A stretch of DNA of 64,000 nucleotides from the NCBI RefSeq assembly GCF_964199755.1, contig NC_133906.1, positions 14,729,378 through 14,793,377 of the forward strand. The letters are read 5' to 3'. Positions within the stretch are counted from its first letter, which is position 1; every line of letters begins with the position of its first letter. The notes beneath the pieces were generated by a model that did not search any database, was not told the origin of the DNA, and saw only the letters and a list, made by a program, of their open reading frames with translations. Positions 26,690 to 38,221 of the stretch are shown piece after piece. The position numbers and the translations under genes are program-made. The DNA comes from Larus michahellis. Its lineage: Eukaryota; Chordata; Aves; Charadriiformes; Laridae.

Positions 26690-27150
26690 TATTGAGAAAT
26701 GGGAAGCAGCTCAGAGCAGGGCTAGCAAAATAATGAAGAGCCTGAGGGAAGGGATGGTGGAGGAAAGATTAGAGGAATTGCATATGTATATCTTTGACCA
26801 AAGGAAACAGTCGAGGGATATCTGACAGGTATCAGCTTTACAGAGAGGAGGGAAGCGTTCAGGATGGGATAGGATGGATAACTGCGAGCGATTATAGGAA
26901 AGTGAATAAAAAGAAATTTAGACTCAGTATGAAGAAAGAAAATTAAAGAAGAAAATTAGAATATGAAATAGTTTAGGGGCAAAAGGGTCATTTGTAGAAA
27001 TTCTCCTTCACTGGAGAATTCAAAAGCAAGAACGATAAAGCCCTAATAAATATTCGGCAAGGAGAATCTTCCTTTGTGAAGTAGGAAAATTGTCTACGTG
27101 ACCCGCTAGTGCTTTGCCAGCTCTAAGATCTAGTGCTCTATTTATACCTG
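26690..27150 (+). mobile_element. Very degenerate CR1-like or L3-like LINE remnant
   Basis: Weak matches in the right order: AATAATGAAGAGCCTGAGGG, a GAGGAAAGATTAGAGGAATTG segment, AAATTTAGACTCAGTATGAA, and an end GCTTTGCCAGCTCTAAGATC-like segment similar to old CR1/L3 tails. No intact frame. Boundaries are uncertain. Confidence 0.5.
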
Positions 27151-28214
27151 ACCACATTATGGAATACGATGCAGTAAAGTCTAACGCACTCGCTTTTAGG
27201 GGAGCCTTTTCTTGATATCTCTGCTTCCACGTGGCCGGTCTCTGACGCAGTTCCGCAGACTCAAGCTTTTGTTGTGCTCCGGGACACTTGACCACTACTG
27301 CTGGTGGCAGCAGGAGCCAAGTATAAGCGGCGTTACTCTGAGTAACAACCAAAGAGCAGGGAGAGCCGCCAGATGCTGCCCTCTCCCTGGAAGGCTAAAA
27401 CACTGGAGCAATGAATGCCACTAGATTATTCTCCTTTTGCCAGAGTTTACATCTAGGACACAAACAACACAATAGTCTCGCCCTGACATTTGTTTCAATA
27501 AACACCGGGAGAGCTTCCAAAAAAGCCTGTTGCAAACAGTTATGAAAACTAACCAAGCCATTGAACTGTTATATAAATGATCTCCCAAGCCTTCATTATT
27601 ATGGTTACTATTGGACAATAACAAGACTTTGAGGGGCTTCCACAATAGCAAAGTCTTGTTTGTGATCCCAGAGGCTTCTGGCTCGTTCTCTTCTATTCAA
27701 GCACACCAGAACTTGTCCCGCTCGGTCTGAATTGCAAGACACTGTGGGGTTAAAACCAAGCATTGCATCAAGATTAAATACATCTGTTATGAAAATCTTC
27801 TCTGGTTTGCATACATGATTCAATAAAGAGTCTTAGCAGGATAATTGTTTTGCCCAGGTTATTAACCAGAATTTTCTTTACTTTTTTTTTTAATTATTAT
27901 TACTCCTCAGAATAATGTTTAAGGTAAACAACTCATAATTGTGCAAGAATTGCATTAAGTGGAATGCTCTATCCTGAATGTCCGTTCCCGGATATTATAT
28001 TCTATTACCAAAAAGTCATCCTTGCGTTAGGAAGTTAATGTTGTGTTTCAAGAAGCTAAAGCAGACAGCGCATGTATGCGAAACATTAAAAAAAAAAACC
28101 ACTGGAAATTAAGTCCTGAATATCAGAGGCGATGTCAAAGTGCAAATTAGGTTTGTACAAGACCAGAACTCATTGAAGGCATTGCCAGAGAGAAGCAGGG
28201 AGATTTGCGCTTTG
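27151..28214. other. Intergenic: AT-rich flank of the orphan CpG island
   Basis: Unique AT-rich sequence with T-runs near 27880. No gene or element recognised before the sharp rise in GC at 28.2 kb. Confidence 0.5.
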
Positions 28215-28339
28215 CTCCTTGATCGCTGGAAGCCGGGGCGGCTCCTGCACCCCCCTGAGCAGAGCTCCCACGCTGCCAGCGGTGTCCCTCAGGCGGGGGC
28301 CACCCCGAGCCCTGCCACACGCTCGCCTCGAACACCCGC

Positions 28340-28348
28340 TGTGGGAAA
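28340..28348 (+). promoter_or_regulatory. RBPJ (CSL/Notch) motif 1
   Basis: TGTGGGAAA is a full match to the RBPJ consensus (C/T)GTGGGAA. It lies in the orphan CpG island. In mammals TCF7 is a direct Notch target in early T cells through upstream elements, so such a site has a plausible role. Function is inferred. Confidence 0.45.
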
Positions 28349-28435
28349 CGGGCCGTGACAAGCGGTAGGATCGCTCCCAAAGGAAGCCGTGGCCACCAAC
28401 GCGCCTCCCCGGGGTCCTTCAGCCTGATAGCCCAG

Positions 28436-28442
28436 GTGGGAA
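28436..28442 (+). promoter_or_regulatory. RBPJ (CSL/Notch) core motif 2
   Basis: A second GTGGGAA core in the same orientation, 95 bases after the first and 43 bases before the CTCF motif. The preceding base (G) is not the preferred C/T, so it is the weaker of the two. Confidence 0.35.
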
Positions 28443-28478
28443 AGAGCCCGGCGGCGGGCGGGAGGCAGCGCCCGCCGC

Positions 28479-28497
28479 CGGCCGCCAGGGGGCGCCG
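28479..28497 (+). promoter_or_regulatory. CTCF-binding motif
   Basis: CGGCCGCCAGGGGGCGCCG matches the 19-base CTCF consensus (recalled as TGGCCACCAGGGGGCGCTA) at 15 or 16 positions, including the entire CCAGGGGGCGC core. The motif points rightward, towards TCF7. Occupancy is inferred, and the motif contains CpGs, so methylation could block it. Confidence 0.65.
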
Positions 28498-28909
28498 CAA
28501 TGTCCCCCCCGTCCCCCCCCCCGCAGCCTCTGCCCCGGCGACGAAGGGACAGGGAGGGAGACAAGGGGACCGGGCGGAGGACGGACAAGGGGGGCTCCGG
28601 CAACACCTGAAAAGGCAATTAGCAATTAGCCCTCGCATCGGGAGCGGGGTGACTGGCGGCGGCGCCAGCCCGCGGGCCCGTCCCAGCACAGCCCGGGTGG
28701 CTCGAGCGTTGACATTCGCTTTTGTAGTTAACTGGGATCATATTTAGGCCTTTAAATAAATAGCTGGATTTTGAGGTTTGTATTTGTATTTTGAGATAAA
28801 GGCGTGGGTGGGTTCAGGGTAAGCAGGGTGGAAAATGGGTTTCAGGACGCTCAGATGAACTTTATTCCTATTGCATCAGGCTCTCAAATAGCTGGCACTA
28901 GCCTGGCAA

Positions 28910-28992
28910 GAAGCACACACACAAGCACATACACACATATATGTATATATATACACACATACACAGGATATATATAGCACATGCACACACAA
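28910..28992 (+). repeat. CA/TA-rich microsatellite
   Basis: Compound ACACAC, ATATAT and CACATACACA units, partly palindromic, about 200 bases after the orphan CpG island. Confidence 0.85.
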
Positions 28993-30247
28993 AGAGTAAT
29001 TTGTGACATTTTCTGGGGGGAAAAAAAAAAAAAAGAGTGAATTGACTTCTTCCCAGGTGATATGGAAGATGTAAAATGCTTGAGAGAAAGAGAAGCTTGA
29101 AAATTATGGTCAAAGAAGGAACAAGAGGCATAAAGTGGGACTAATGTAGACTTTAAAAGCCAACAGCCAAAACAGTAATGCTCAAAATTCCCATCCATTT
29201 GCAGGTGATGAAATACCCAAAGCCTGTCTGCCTAGGCCAAAAGCATCTCAGAATCTAGTTCAGATCTAAGTCCTCGAAAGCCACATGACACGGATTGTTA
29301 TTATTTTTTCCTGAAAGGCTGGATCCAGGACAGTTGTTGGAATATTCTTGCCAGATCAGGTAGCGGCAGCATTCTTCTCTTTTCCATAGAAAAGTGCAAA
29401 GGTTAGGATACGGGTTCAGGATGCCAGGATGGGGGGGCCGTACCCCTCATCTCCATGGGCAGCATCCCGGGTACCAAACTGCAGGTCTCATGTGCCACGG
29501 AATCCTGCTCTTGTTTTTCCCTTACCTAGCGCGGAACATTTCCAGACTGATTGGACTGGAGAAAGGGACTGTGTAGCTCTGGGATAAGACTCTTATTCCT
29601 GCTATTCATCTTGGAGCTTTAAAGAAAGAGCATTTCTCCCAACGGAGGATTGCTGCAGAGAGATTTAACCTCTGAACTACTCTGAACTGAAGGGCTCCTG
29701 CGCCCTGTCCTGTGTTCAGGGAAAACTGCCAGTTTGCAAAAAAAACAATCCATCACAAGCGTTGCTGGAGAAGTCCTACAAGTTTCAGCCCTTCCGCACA
29801 GACAGGCGGAACTTTGCCTACTCGGCAAATCCTGACGGGGCAGAGGTGTTAAACAACTACCCGAAACCCGGTGTCGCAACACTCCCCGTCCTTGCTCAAC
29901 TGCCACCTGACCTTAGAGGCTTCTGGAGCCAGCTGATGTCTCTCCTGTCAAATTTAGCTTGCCCCAGAACTTGAATGACACAAGAAGGTGTCCTGCAGTG
30001 CTCCGGAGAGACCCACTTCCAAACCATGTTTTGTTAAGGGTAATTAGCTGAGTAGCCATAAGGGATGAGATAGATAACTGGGAAAGCCGCAGCCGAAGCT
30101 GAGAGTGACCACTAGTCAGCATCGCAGGCTTTCGACAGCAGACGCATTGTTTTCTGCTATGTGGACAAACAGGTTGGACTAATTACCACATATAATCATT
30201 ATTATTTATGCTCTACAGACATCAGAGTTTTGTCTTTAAATGAATTT

Positions 30248-30264
30248 GGGGGGGGGTGGGGGGG
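30248..30264 (+). repeat. G-rich run
   Basis: Nine G, one T and seven G. Quadruplex-prone simple sequence in AT-rich surroundings. Confidence 0.85.
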
Positions 30265-30756
30265 AAATAATCACAAAGCTGAATAATCCCTTTAATTATA
30301 CGCTTAAAAATCCTGAATGGAAGAAATTAAGAGACACAAAGGAACAAACATAAACTAATTATTCCTTGTTTTGCAGCTAACGTATTTCTATGGTAACCAC
30401 TATGGTCTTCGAAGAAATTAAATGATTTTTTTTAAAATCAGTTCATCAGGAAAGTCACCCAGTAAAGCCACAAAACAAAAATCTTTCAAATAAGTTTAGA
30501 GATGAAGGAGAAAAGCATGCGTTTTCCCAGCTGTTGATCATTAGGGCTATGAAACTACGTTTTCCTTAAAACCACTGAGCAGATTCTCTCTTACATGCTG
30601 TGTGGGGAGCTTGGTGGGTATGTGCATGGGCACACGGGCACAAATATATAGAGAAGCAAGGAGAGAGATTACTTTTATTCTGTATACCATGTGTCACTAT
30701 GGCAGCGAACAGGAGGCAAGAATGTATGTTTTAATGCACTTTCTGCTCACATACTC

Positions 30757-30772
30757 TTTTTTTTTTTTTTTT
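30757..30772 (+). repeat. Poly(T) run
   Basis: Sixteen consecutive T followed by GAGATTGA. No recognisable element attached. Confidence 0.85.
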
Positions 30773-33330
30773 GAGATTGAAAGCTTCCAACCTAATTCTT
30801 ACACCACCTCAGTTTTCCTGTGCCACTTGAAGTAGATTGTTAAGTATTGATTTAATGTGGAGTGTCCCAGCTCTGTCTCTCCAGTACAAGCAAAAGCGTG
30901 TCAGGTAAGCAAAAAAAAAAAGTTATACAATTTTTGTAGGTCAACAACACATGGAAAGTGGTGCAGTACTCAGTAAAGACCAAGTTTACACATTTTTTTG
31001 CCCTTGAAACATAGCGAATTAATCAAAACCATGCACTTAAAACCTAAACCAGCCTGTCACCAGCTTTACATTATTAAACTTGAGCTCAGGGGGTGCAATG
31101 CCAGAGGAATAATTCAAGCAGAATGGTCCACGAAGCAGGCAGATCCTGCCTCTGTGGGAGGTTCACTTCAGGCTGTGCAGAGCTCGTTCGCCAAAAAGAC
31201 AGTTCATGCAAACATGCCTTACTCTTCATTTGACCACACCACCAAAACCAATGGTTTCCCCTATCGCATCTGTGGCCATGCTGGCAGCTACAGATAAAGA
31301 AGTTAACTGAACAGGCTCATACGAAGGGATCCTCAGGTTTCAGTTAGGAGGAAAGTCCCTGCAGTTGAAGCTGAGGAACACGGTTCAAAGTTTTTTCACA
31401 GAATTCAGAATTTTTTCCTCCCTTTGGGCTCTGCATGGCACTTTTACAGTCACACTCTCCATGTCTACCTTCCTTCATTGCTGCGATCAAAACAGGAACT
31501 TTACTGCAGAAAACAGTAAATTGAATGCTGGACGTGATCTGTCTCTCTGCGCTGGGATGAATAGTCACAAACAGGGGAAATACCAAGAAAATTCAGTGTC
31601 AGCAGAGGCTAAAAGGCTGCCCAGCTCCCCTCTGTATGGCTTTCTACCCAACAGCCATCTTCAGCTTTTCCATTTCTCTTGGATGGTTTTTGCCACAGCT
31701 TTGTAAAGGCGTAAAGACAGGTCACACATCCCAGACACCGTCCAGCAAGAGATTCATTACTGCCTTTGGTTAACATAAGATTATTAATATTCTTAATAAT
31801 AGCAATAACAGCTCCTATTAAGACATCCTGCTGGCTTCGGAGAACAGGTTTCTATTTTCCTCAGGTTCTAATTTTAGAAGCTTCTGGGGACTATGTAAAC
31901 ATGAGAGCCAGCAACAAACGAGAGAACCATATAGATTATTTGCTGAAAGCATGGGGTGGGTGATCAGATCCAAATATCCTGCTACACTGAAGTCGCTGCC
32001 CTGGACTCACACAGATCTGCTGAACAGAAAGTGCAGCACAGGACTATCATGGGTCTGATGGGGCTGCTGCTAAAGAGAGGACCTTTCCCACCTATTTCAC
32101 TGGGAGACAGCAAACTCGGGACAGATAGAAGTGTACTGGGAGCGACCAAGACTATCAGGGGAAAGGCAGAGGGGAATATATCTCTGAAGTCAAGCCTATT
32201 CGTGTTCCATTTTTCTTTTTCATTAATCCAGTAAAAATATCAAAAACTACACAAAAATTTGCATCACACGGACAAAAGAGCTGAAAAAACTTTACGAGCC
32301 CTTTTTGGCTCTTGATTCTACAAAGCACTTAAGCAGAAGCTTAATTTACTGCAGGTAAGTAGTATGTGGCTCCAGTGGGACTATGTATCTGATTAAAGAA
32401 TAAATGTAATTGTCTCTCTAGATCAATGTCAGAATTTATTCCTCCTTGAGTATCAGATGGATCCTTGTAGTTTCTTCGATAAACTCATGCAGTGCAAAAC
32501 ATTAAGTGACCCAACCTATGAAACTATACACACGCCCTACTGGAAACCTATACCCAGATACACATTAACATCACTGTTCAAGTATTTCATTTCTATTACA
32601 TTTCCTGGTTAAATAAACTCCATGCTTTTTTTTCATAAGTCTATATAAAGAGCTCATAAAAGCAACCCCTCTCCTTTTCTAATATCATCTTGACAAATTC
32701 CAGACCAAAAGAAAACACACTTATCAGGTCAGATCCCTTCAACAGGACAAGTTTCCAAGACCCTGGAAAATTAACTTAAGGTATTTAGAAGAATACAATA
32801 ATTTTGTAGACTAGCTATAGGGCATAAAATCAGATAGTGGAGTTGATTGTGTTGATAGCTGCTGCTTTGGACACATGTTTCTTTATCTGCACTTCAAGGA
32901 CCTTTATTCACTAGAGTCTGAAAGTTAGCGCATCCAGCAGAGGTATGATTTAATGGCCTTCACGGCCAACAGTGACCCTACAGGAAGAATAAATGAGTAT
33001 GTGTTGTTAGCTGAAGGCGAAGGCATGTTTTGCACACATGATGTCACTCTTGCAACTCAGGAAGAACTAATTGCTCGGCTTGTTGTAAAGTCTCATACTC
33101 GTTGGGTTCACTTGCAAATTATAGTCGTCTGGAGAGCTACAGTATGTCATCAGCACACAACAATGTTGTCTGAAGCGTAATTAATATCTGTCTTTCTTTT
33201 CAAGTTCCTTATTTACCCTCTTTCCCCCATGACAAATATGTTAATGACCTCTCCAAAACCCACAAGTTGTCATTTTCAAAGAGCCCCCGTCTTTCTGCCT
33301 TGAGCTGAACACTTTAGACTAAATCACGGT

Positions 33331-33390
33331 GAGCCTGTTCTTGCCCCCATTAAAGCTATTGAGGGTTTTGTCAGTGACTTCAGCGTAAGC
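33331..33390. repeat. Fragment of an ancient palindromic amniote repeat
   Basis: CTTGCCCCCATTAAAGCTAT and GAGGGTTTTGTCAGTGACTT resemble the old palindromic repeat with alternating CCCATTGAAGTCAATGGG and GTTTTGCCATTGACTTC segments. The match is diverged but in order. Confidence 0.4.
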
Positions 33391-35214
33391 AAACTCTCAC
33401 AGGCTGTAATGGCAGCGGGACCACAGACCTATTTTTCTTCGCACCTTCAGCCAGGGGAAAAAAAAAAAAACAAAACCCGACACACCAAACAAACAATAGG
33501 CAGGGATTGTCTTACAATTTTGCAGGATTTTGAGTTGAATCAGGTGCCCAGAGCAACATGAGGATCATCAAACCATCCAGTCTTATGGGTTGCAACGTTT
33601 GTATTGGATTACAGAGTCCTAAAAGGCAACTACTTTTGCCTTTGGTTTTGATTTTGAGAATGGGGTTTCTATCTTTGAGTTTATTTTCAGTGATATTATC
33701 TGCTAACCTGATTCTCTTTTAAGTACTTATCTGCAAAGGGTAAAGTACTGCCCAGAGTTTAATATAGTTGCATGTGAAAATAAACACACAGAACATGTAT
33801 AACAGCGACAGCAATAACTGTACTGGTAGCCCAGACCATTACCAGTGAACATTTTGATACCAGCGTATAAAATACTGCTCACACTCATACAAGGACTTGG
33901 ATAATTCTGAATGTATGCCCATTTTTTTGCGTGCGTCTTTACAAATGACTCAGATTTACAAATAATAAATGCATTTACACTAAAACCAGAAATAGCGTCT
34001 CCTATATTTAATTACACATATCTGTATTCTACTTTTCCTTTTTTATTTAAAAAAAAAAATCCCCTGATTAAATCATCTGTCATGCAGCAGAAATCTCTGT
34101 ACAACAACAACAAAAAAAGTACTATTTCCACTACTACATAGCTGCTAGTTTCAGATGTGAATAAAGCATGTCCCTTTCGAAGATTCAAACACATGGCAAG
34201 TCCCTATGCTGTATTTATCAAGTTTTCACATGTTTCTATCCTTCCACAATTAGCAAGGTAGATCTTCTGGAATTCTTACTGTATTACTAATATGAATGTA
34301 CTTGCAGGTAAGAAGCTATAAGATACATTATAGATTTCTTCTTCTTTTGTACATAGCGCTGTATAATAGAGGTTCAGACACCTATTTTTTTTCGAGAACA
34401 CCTGGCCGTACCTGCTTTCAGTGTTAGCTGATACTTGGTGCACCACTTGCAGACCCTCTTGGGGGTCACGGCTGCAAGCAGATATTCATATCTAATTCCA
34501 GCTCTGCCTCAGCAGCATTACAGCCGCATCCATAGCGGTGCATTTGAGGGTGAGCTTGGTATCTGAGAGACACTGGGTACTCCTGTGCTCTCAGCTAAGT
34601 AGGGGTAAATTTTACCTTGACTGGAGCACCTTTTTCTAAGCATCTTTTCCCCAGTCAGGAGCATTATACCATCCTATGAGGTTTCCAATGAGAGCACTGG
34701 CGCCAGTCTTCCAACAGGGATCTGCAAACCCAGACTATCCTGTAAGTGTAAGACGCACGCAGAGCCCACACCTACCCCTTAGGCTGAAGACCATGATCCA
34801 GGGTCTCAGTCCTGCTGACCAGAGGTGGAAGGAAGCTGATGGTCTGCGAGCACTAAGGTACCATATCCTACAAGCCATCTGCCATTTACATTTTTAAAAG
34901 GCTTTTATGTTACATAGGTAGAGCAGCATAAAGGGAGCACAGAATATAAACACTGCTGAATAACAGGAAAAATCTGTTCCAGCAGGACAGGATTTCTTTT
35001 TTTAATGACTTATATTGATTCTCATTCCACCATGGTTTAGATGTGTTTCTTCAGCATTATGTTAAAACCCTCCTACATTCATCATTTAACAAAGATAACC
35101 CGTCTGCATTTAAAAGCATTTATAAGCTTCTAAAGTCTGGCAGACTTAGTAGCAAGTCCAATGGATTCTAATGATCTACTCTTCTAACAATAAATGGACA
35201 GTTCTTAGAATAGG

Positions 35215-35410
35215 GGCTATGATTCAGGATTCTTGGGTTCTGGTCTTTGTTTTGCAATACCATCGCTGCCAAGCTACATTTGACACCTCTGTGCCCCAGC
35301 TTGCCTAGTTCATAAATGGGCCCAGCAACACCTCTGTCACATGGTGTTAAAAGGTTTAGTTAATTACTGCTCATAAATCATATTGAGAGCCTTGGAAATG
35401 AGAAATATAT
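35215..35410 (+). mobile_element. Fossil MIR-like SINE
   Basis: Contains GGATTCTTGGGTTCTGGTCT, then ACACCTCTGTGCCCCAGCTT and a CATAAATGGGCC segment, then 'ATTGAGAGCCTTGGAAATG'. These follow the order of the MIR body (question-phrase region, CTCTGTGCC..., TAAAATGGG, ...GCCTTGAAA). No tRNA-like head is clear. Confidence 0.6.
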
Positions 35411-35647
35411 ATATATGCAAAGTAGTTTTGATGTTGTAATAGAATTGCATTGCTGTCAGATGCAGCATTTAAAATTAAATTCGTAGGAGATTCATATTTC
35501 TTGTATCGTTTTGCTAATGATTAGCATTAAGGATTACTTCCAGAATATTCAAAACCTAGGTACATTTGTGCAGTTTAAGAGGACGCTACTCATGACAATC
35601 ACAGAGGAAGATACTGGAATAGGAACAACTTTCTTTCTCTACGCATT

Positions 35648-35690
35648 TCCCATTGAAGTGGAGTGAGTTTTGCATTCATTTCAAGGGCTG
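35648..35690. repeat. Fragment of an ancient palindromic amniote repeat
   Basis: TCCCATTGAAGTGGAGTGAG followed by TTTTGCATTCATTTCAAGGG follows the same order as the element at 33331-33390 (CCCATTGAAGTC..., GTTTTGCC..., CTTCAATGGG). Diverged copy. Confidence 0.4.
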
Positions 35691-37439
35691 TGGAACCCAA
35701 ATCTATTCACCATTCCTAATCAACCTTGAAAAGCAACACTGCCACTTTATAAGACACAAATCCTACCTTTAATAGCTCAGTTACAAACAAATGCTTCTCC
35801 TCCCTCCTCTTAACAAGCACGTTGGCTGACTGAAGGATTTAAAATTAGGCACCTTCACTTAGTGAAGTGTTTTGAGATCTGCCAAGTACAAAGTAGAGCG
35901 TTAAGATTACCGTTTTCACTTTGATTTTTTTTTTTTCCCCCATGAATTACTTGCTATCAACTACAGCTGCTTTGTGGACAAGAAGCAGATAAGGGGTTTA
36001 GGAACGAGTGCTGTACCTTACACAGTATCATATGCACAAATGTAGTTTGCAGTAGCATAAATAGGATCAAGCTATGAAGTTCAGATTAGATGAGAAATTC
36101 CTTATTTAGACTTCAATGATTTTCAAAGCCTCATTTTTCCTTCTGCCCACTAGAAAGACATGGGAACATTACAAACTTTCAATCCATGGCCAGAATTCAA
36201 CAGAATCCAGTAAAGCTGTCTTTACTTGGATTTTTGGCTCAATTTCAGCTCTAAGACAGAACCAAAGTAGATAATTTCTGGGACTCTTCCACGTCGCAGT
36301 GAAGCAGCATGAAAAGCAATAAAGATTCACCAATGGAGGTGCCTATAGCAACATGACTCCACTCCTACACATTTCTCCCACTGCTCCCGCAGGTTGGACA
36401 CTCCCTGTGCTCCAGGCAAACGGCATACGCGACCACAAGTGGACCTTCGGAGGAGAGAGGACTTGAATCCCTGCTGAGCTGTTCCATCCTGGTACGATTT
36501 CTAACCACACAACTACGACAAAATCCCAGACGATGAGACCTTTTGAGACTCATCCCTCACCCCTACCCGGGGCACCAGGGAACACGAGCTCCATTCCCAG
36601 AGCAGCTTACTCAGTCTGTCCTACAACTCATGTCAAACAGGCAGGTGAAAGATTAATCTTTTATTTAACCATTTCGAATTGAACTATTTCTGGTTCTTTC
36701 ACAGACTGGGTGCGCTTCACCAAGGAAACCTGAGGCTTGCTACGAGGATTTTTTTTTTTTCTTAAATCCTGTATGTGGAAAAATAAAAAAGTGACTAGCG
36801 AGCTGGGAAATATTTAGTATGCTTCACAAAATGAACCTGATGTCTTAGTGATAGTATGACAACTTCCCTTTGGTGCTAAATTTCGGCTTAACAGAAAAAC
36901 AAGTGCATCTTAACATTTTAGTAGCCTCATTTGTTCACCATATGAACAAATCAAGCCACAAGAATAGTTTGCAATTTATTTATTTCTTGCTTGAAACAAT
37001 GTGCTGGATTGTCCAAATTCCGACCTGAATCTGAAGCAACCAGGTTCTACAAGAAGGGGCCTGGACACTGAGTAGAACCATCTATGTGCTAGAGAATGTA
37101 AATAGGGAGACAGGTAACATAAATAATACATGACTGCAGGATCTGGCCCTCATTTGGGGGCAGAACACTGAAACTATAATTGCTCTTGCAATGAATAGCT
37201 GATGAATGAAAACAATTAGTCATTTTATTTAAGCTGTTGTTAGTTCTGCCAACGCAAGTTTACAAAAGTCGTTAGTCAGACTCCACACAGAAAAAAAATA
37301 GATTTGATTTTTAAAAAAATCATGAGATTCAAAAAAGGCCCAAAACTGATAGAAATGTTCAGGATTTCTCTTCCTTTCTGGTTGAAACATCAGGGTCCTT
37401 TTTTTCCCCCCCCACACTTTTCTTTGGAGCCATCAGAAC

Positions 37440-37514
37440 TAGAATTTTTAGGTTGTTTTTTTGTGTGGGTTTTTTTTTTGGTTGTTTGTTTTGTTGTTTT
37501 TTTTTTTTTTTAAA
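37440..37514 (+). repeat. T-rich tract
   Basis: Interrupted T-runs with scattered G, ending in 14 consecutive T at about 37499-37512. Simple sequence at the left edge of the GC-richer patch at 37590-38420. Confidence 0.8.
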
Positions 37515-37984
37515 ACAAGACAGAAAGCAAGTAAAGCCTTGGGTCTGCAGGAGCAAGGATTTTCTAGATTCCACCAAGACCGAGGATAAATTTTGGACGG
37601 TAGGAGCCATGCAGGACTGGGCCATGCAGGGGAGCGAGGCGCAGCGCCAGCAGAGGCATGGCCTCCTCCGGGGGTGTGGAAGGAAGCCAAGGTGAGCACC
37701 ATGGCAGCACAAGGAGGGGGAAAAGCTGGCTCAGCTCATCCCAGAGCAAGACAGAGGGACATGGCTGTCCCTGAGCTGCCTCCTCGGCCGGCCCTGCAGG
37801 GACAGGTGGCTCCTCAGCAAGTGCCAGCCTCCCACTGAGCACCCACAGGCCTGCCAGCCAACCCCACAGCGTCAAAACCAGCAAGAAACACTTCTCTTTT
37901 CTGCATTTAACCTTCTCTGGTTTGAAGGTTTGGAGAAACAGGGCTGCCAGGAGCCTGTATGTTCTCAGTCTTCCTCCTGCCTGG

Positions 37985-38221
37985 CCATCAGCCATTTTGT
38001 CTTCCCGCTCAGGGAGTGGCAGGAACCAGGCCGGAGGGGAAGGGCAGCCATTTTGCTGGCCTCAGCCCCAAGCACAGGCCTGTAAGGAAGGCATCGACCA
38101 TCCCAGCTGGATCCAAATGGCTGCGGGCAACCTGTCCGAGGCAGGTTAACGACAGACACCATTGCCTGGCACCACTGGGTACTCAAGCCCCACCACAAGA
38201 CCCGCCTGGAGATGGCGGAGT
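37985..38221. promoter_or_regulatory. Cluster of YY1-like motifs
   Basis: GCCATTTTG at 37991-37999 and 38047-38055, CCAAATGGC (reverse orientation) at 38113-38121 and GATGGCGG at 38211-38218 resemble the YY1 core (GCCATNTT / AAGATGGCGGC). They lie in a GC-richer patch (37590-38420) of the desert. This could be an old LTR or a regulatory element; nothing identifies which. Confidence 0.35.

Larger units (their letters stand above)
28215..28712. promoter_or_regulatory. Orphan CpG island in the TCF7 upstream desert
   Basis: About 500 bases of strongly GC-rich, CpG-dense sequence with abrupt AT-rich flanks on both sides. It lies about 25 kb upstream of TCF7. It contains a near-consensus CTCF site and two RBPJ core motifs. 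Open frames here (180 codons on -, 130 on +) show no recognisable domain and probably reflect GC content. It could be an enhancer, an insulator, or the promoter of a noncoding RNA. Confidence 0.75.
28713..37984. other. Intergenic: no gene seen
   Basis: Nine kilobases of mostly AT-rich unique sequence. It holds the CA/TA microsatellite, G- and T-runs, the palindromic-repeat fragments at 33331 and 35648 and the MIR-like SINE at 35215. All open frames are short and lack domains. Confidence 0.5.

Noticed and set aside
28147-28747. Open frames of 180 (-) and 130 (+) codons in the orphan CpG island
   Set aside because: Pro/Ala/Gly/Arg-rich translations on both strands, as expected from GC-rich DNA. 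No recognisable domain.
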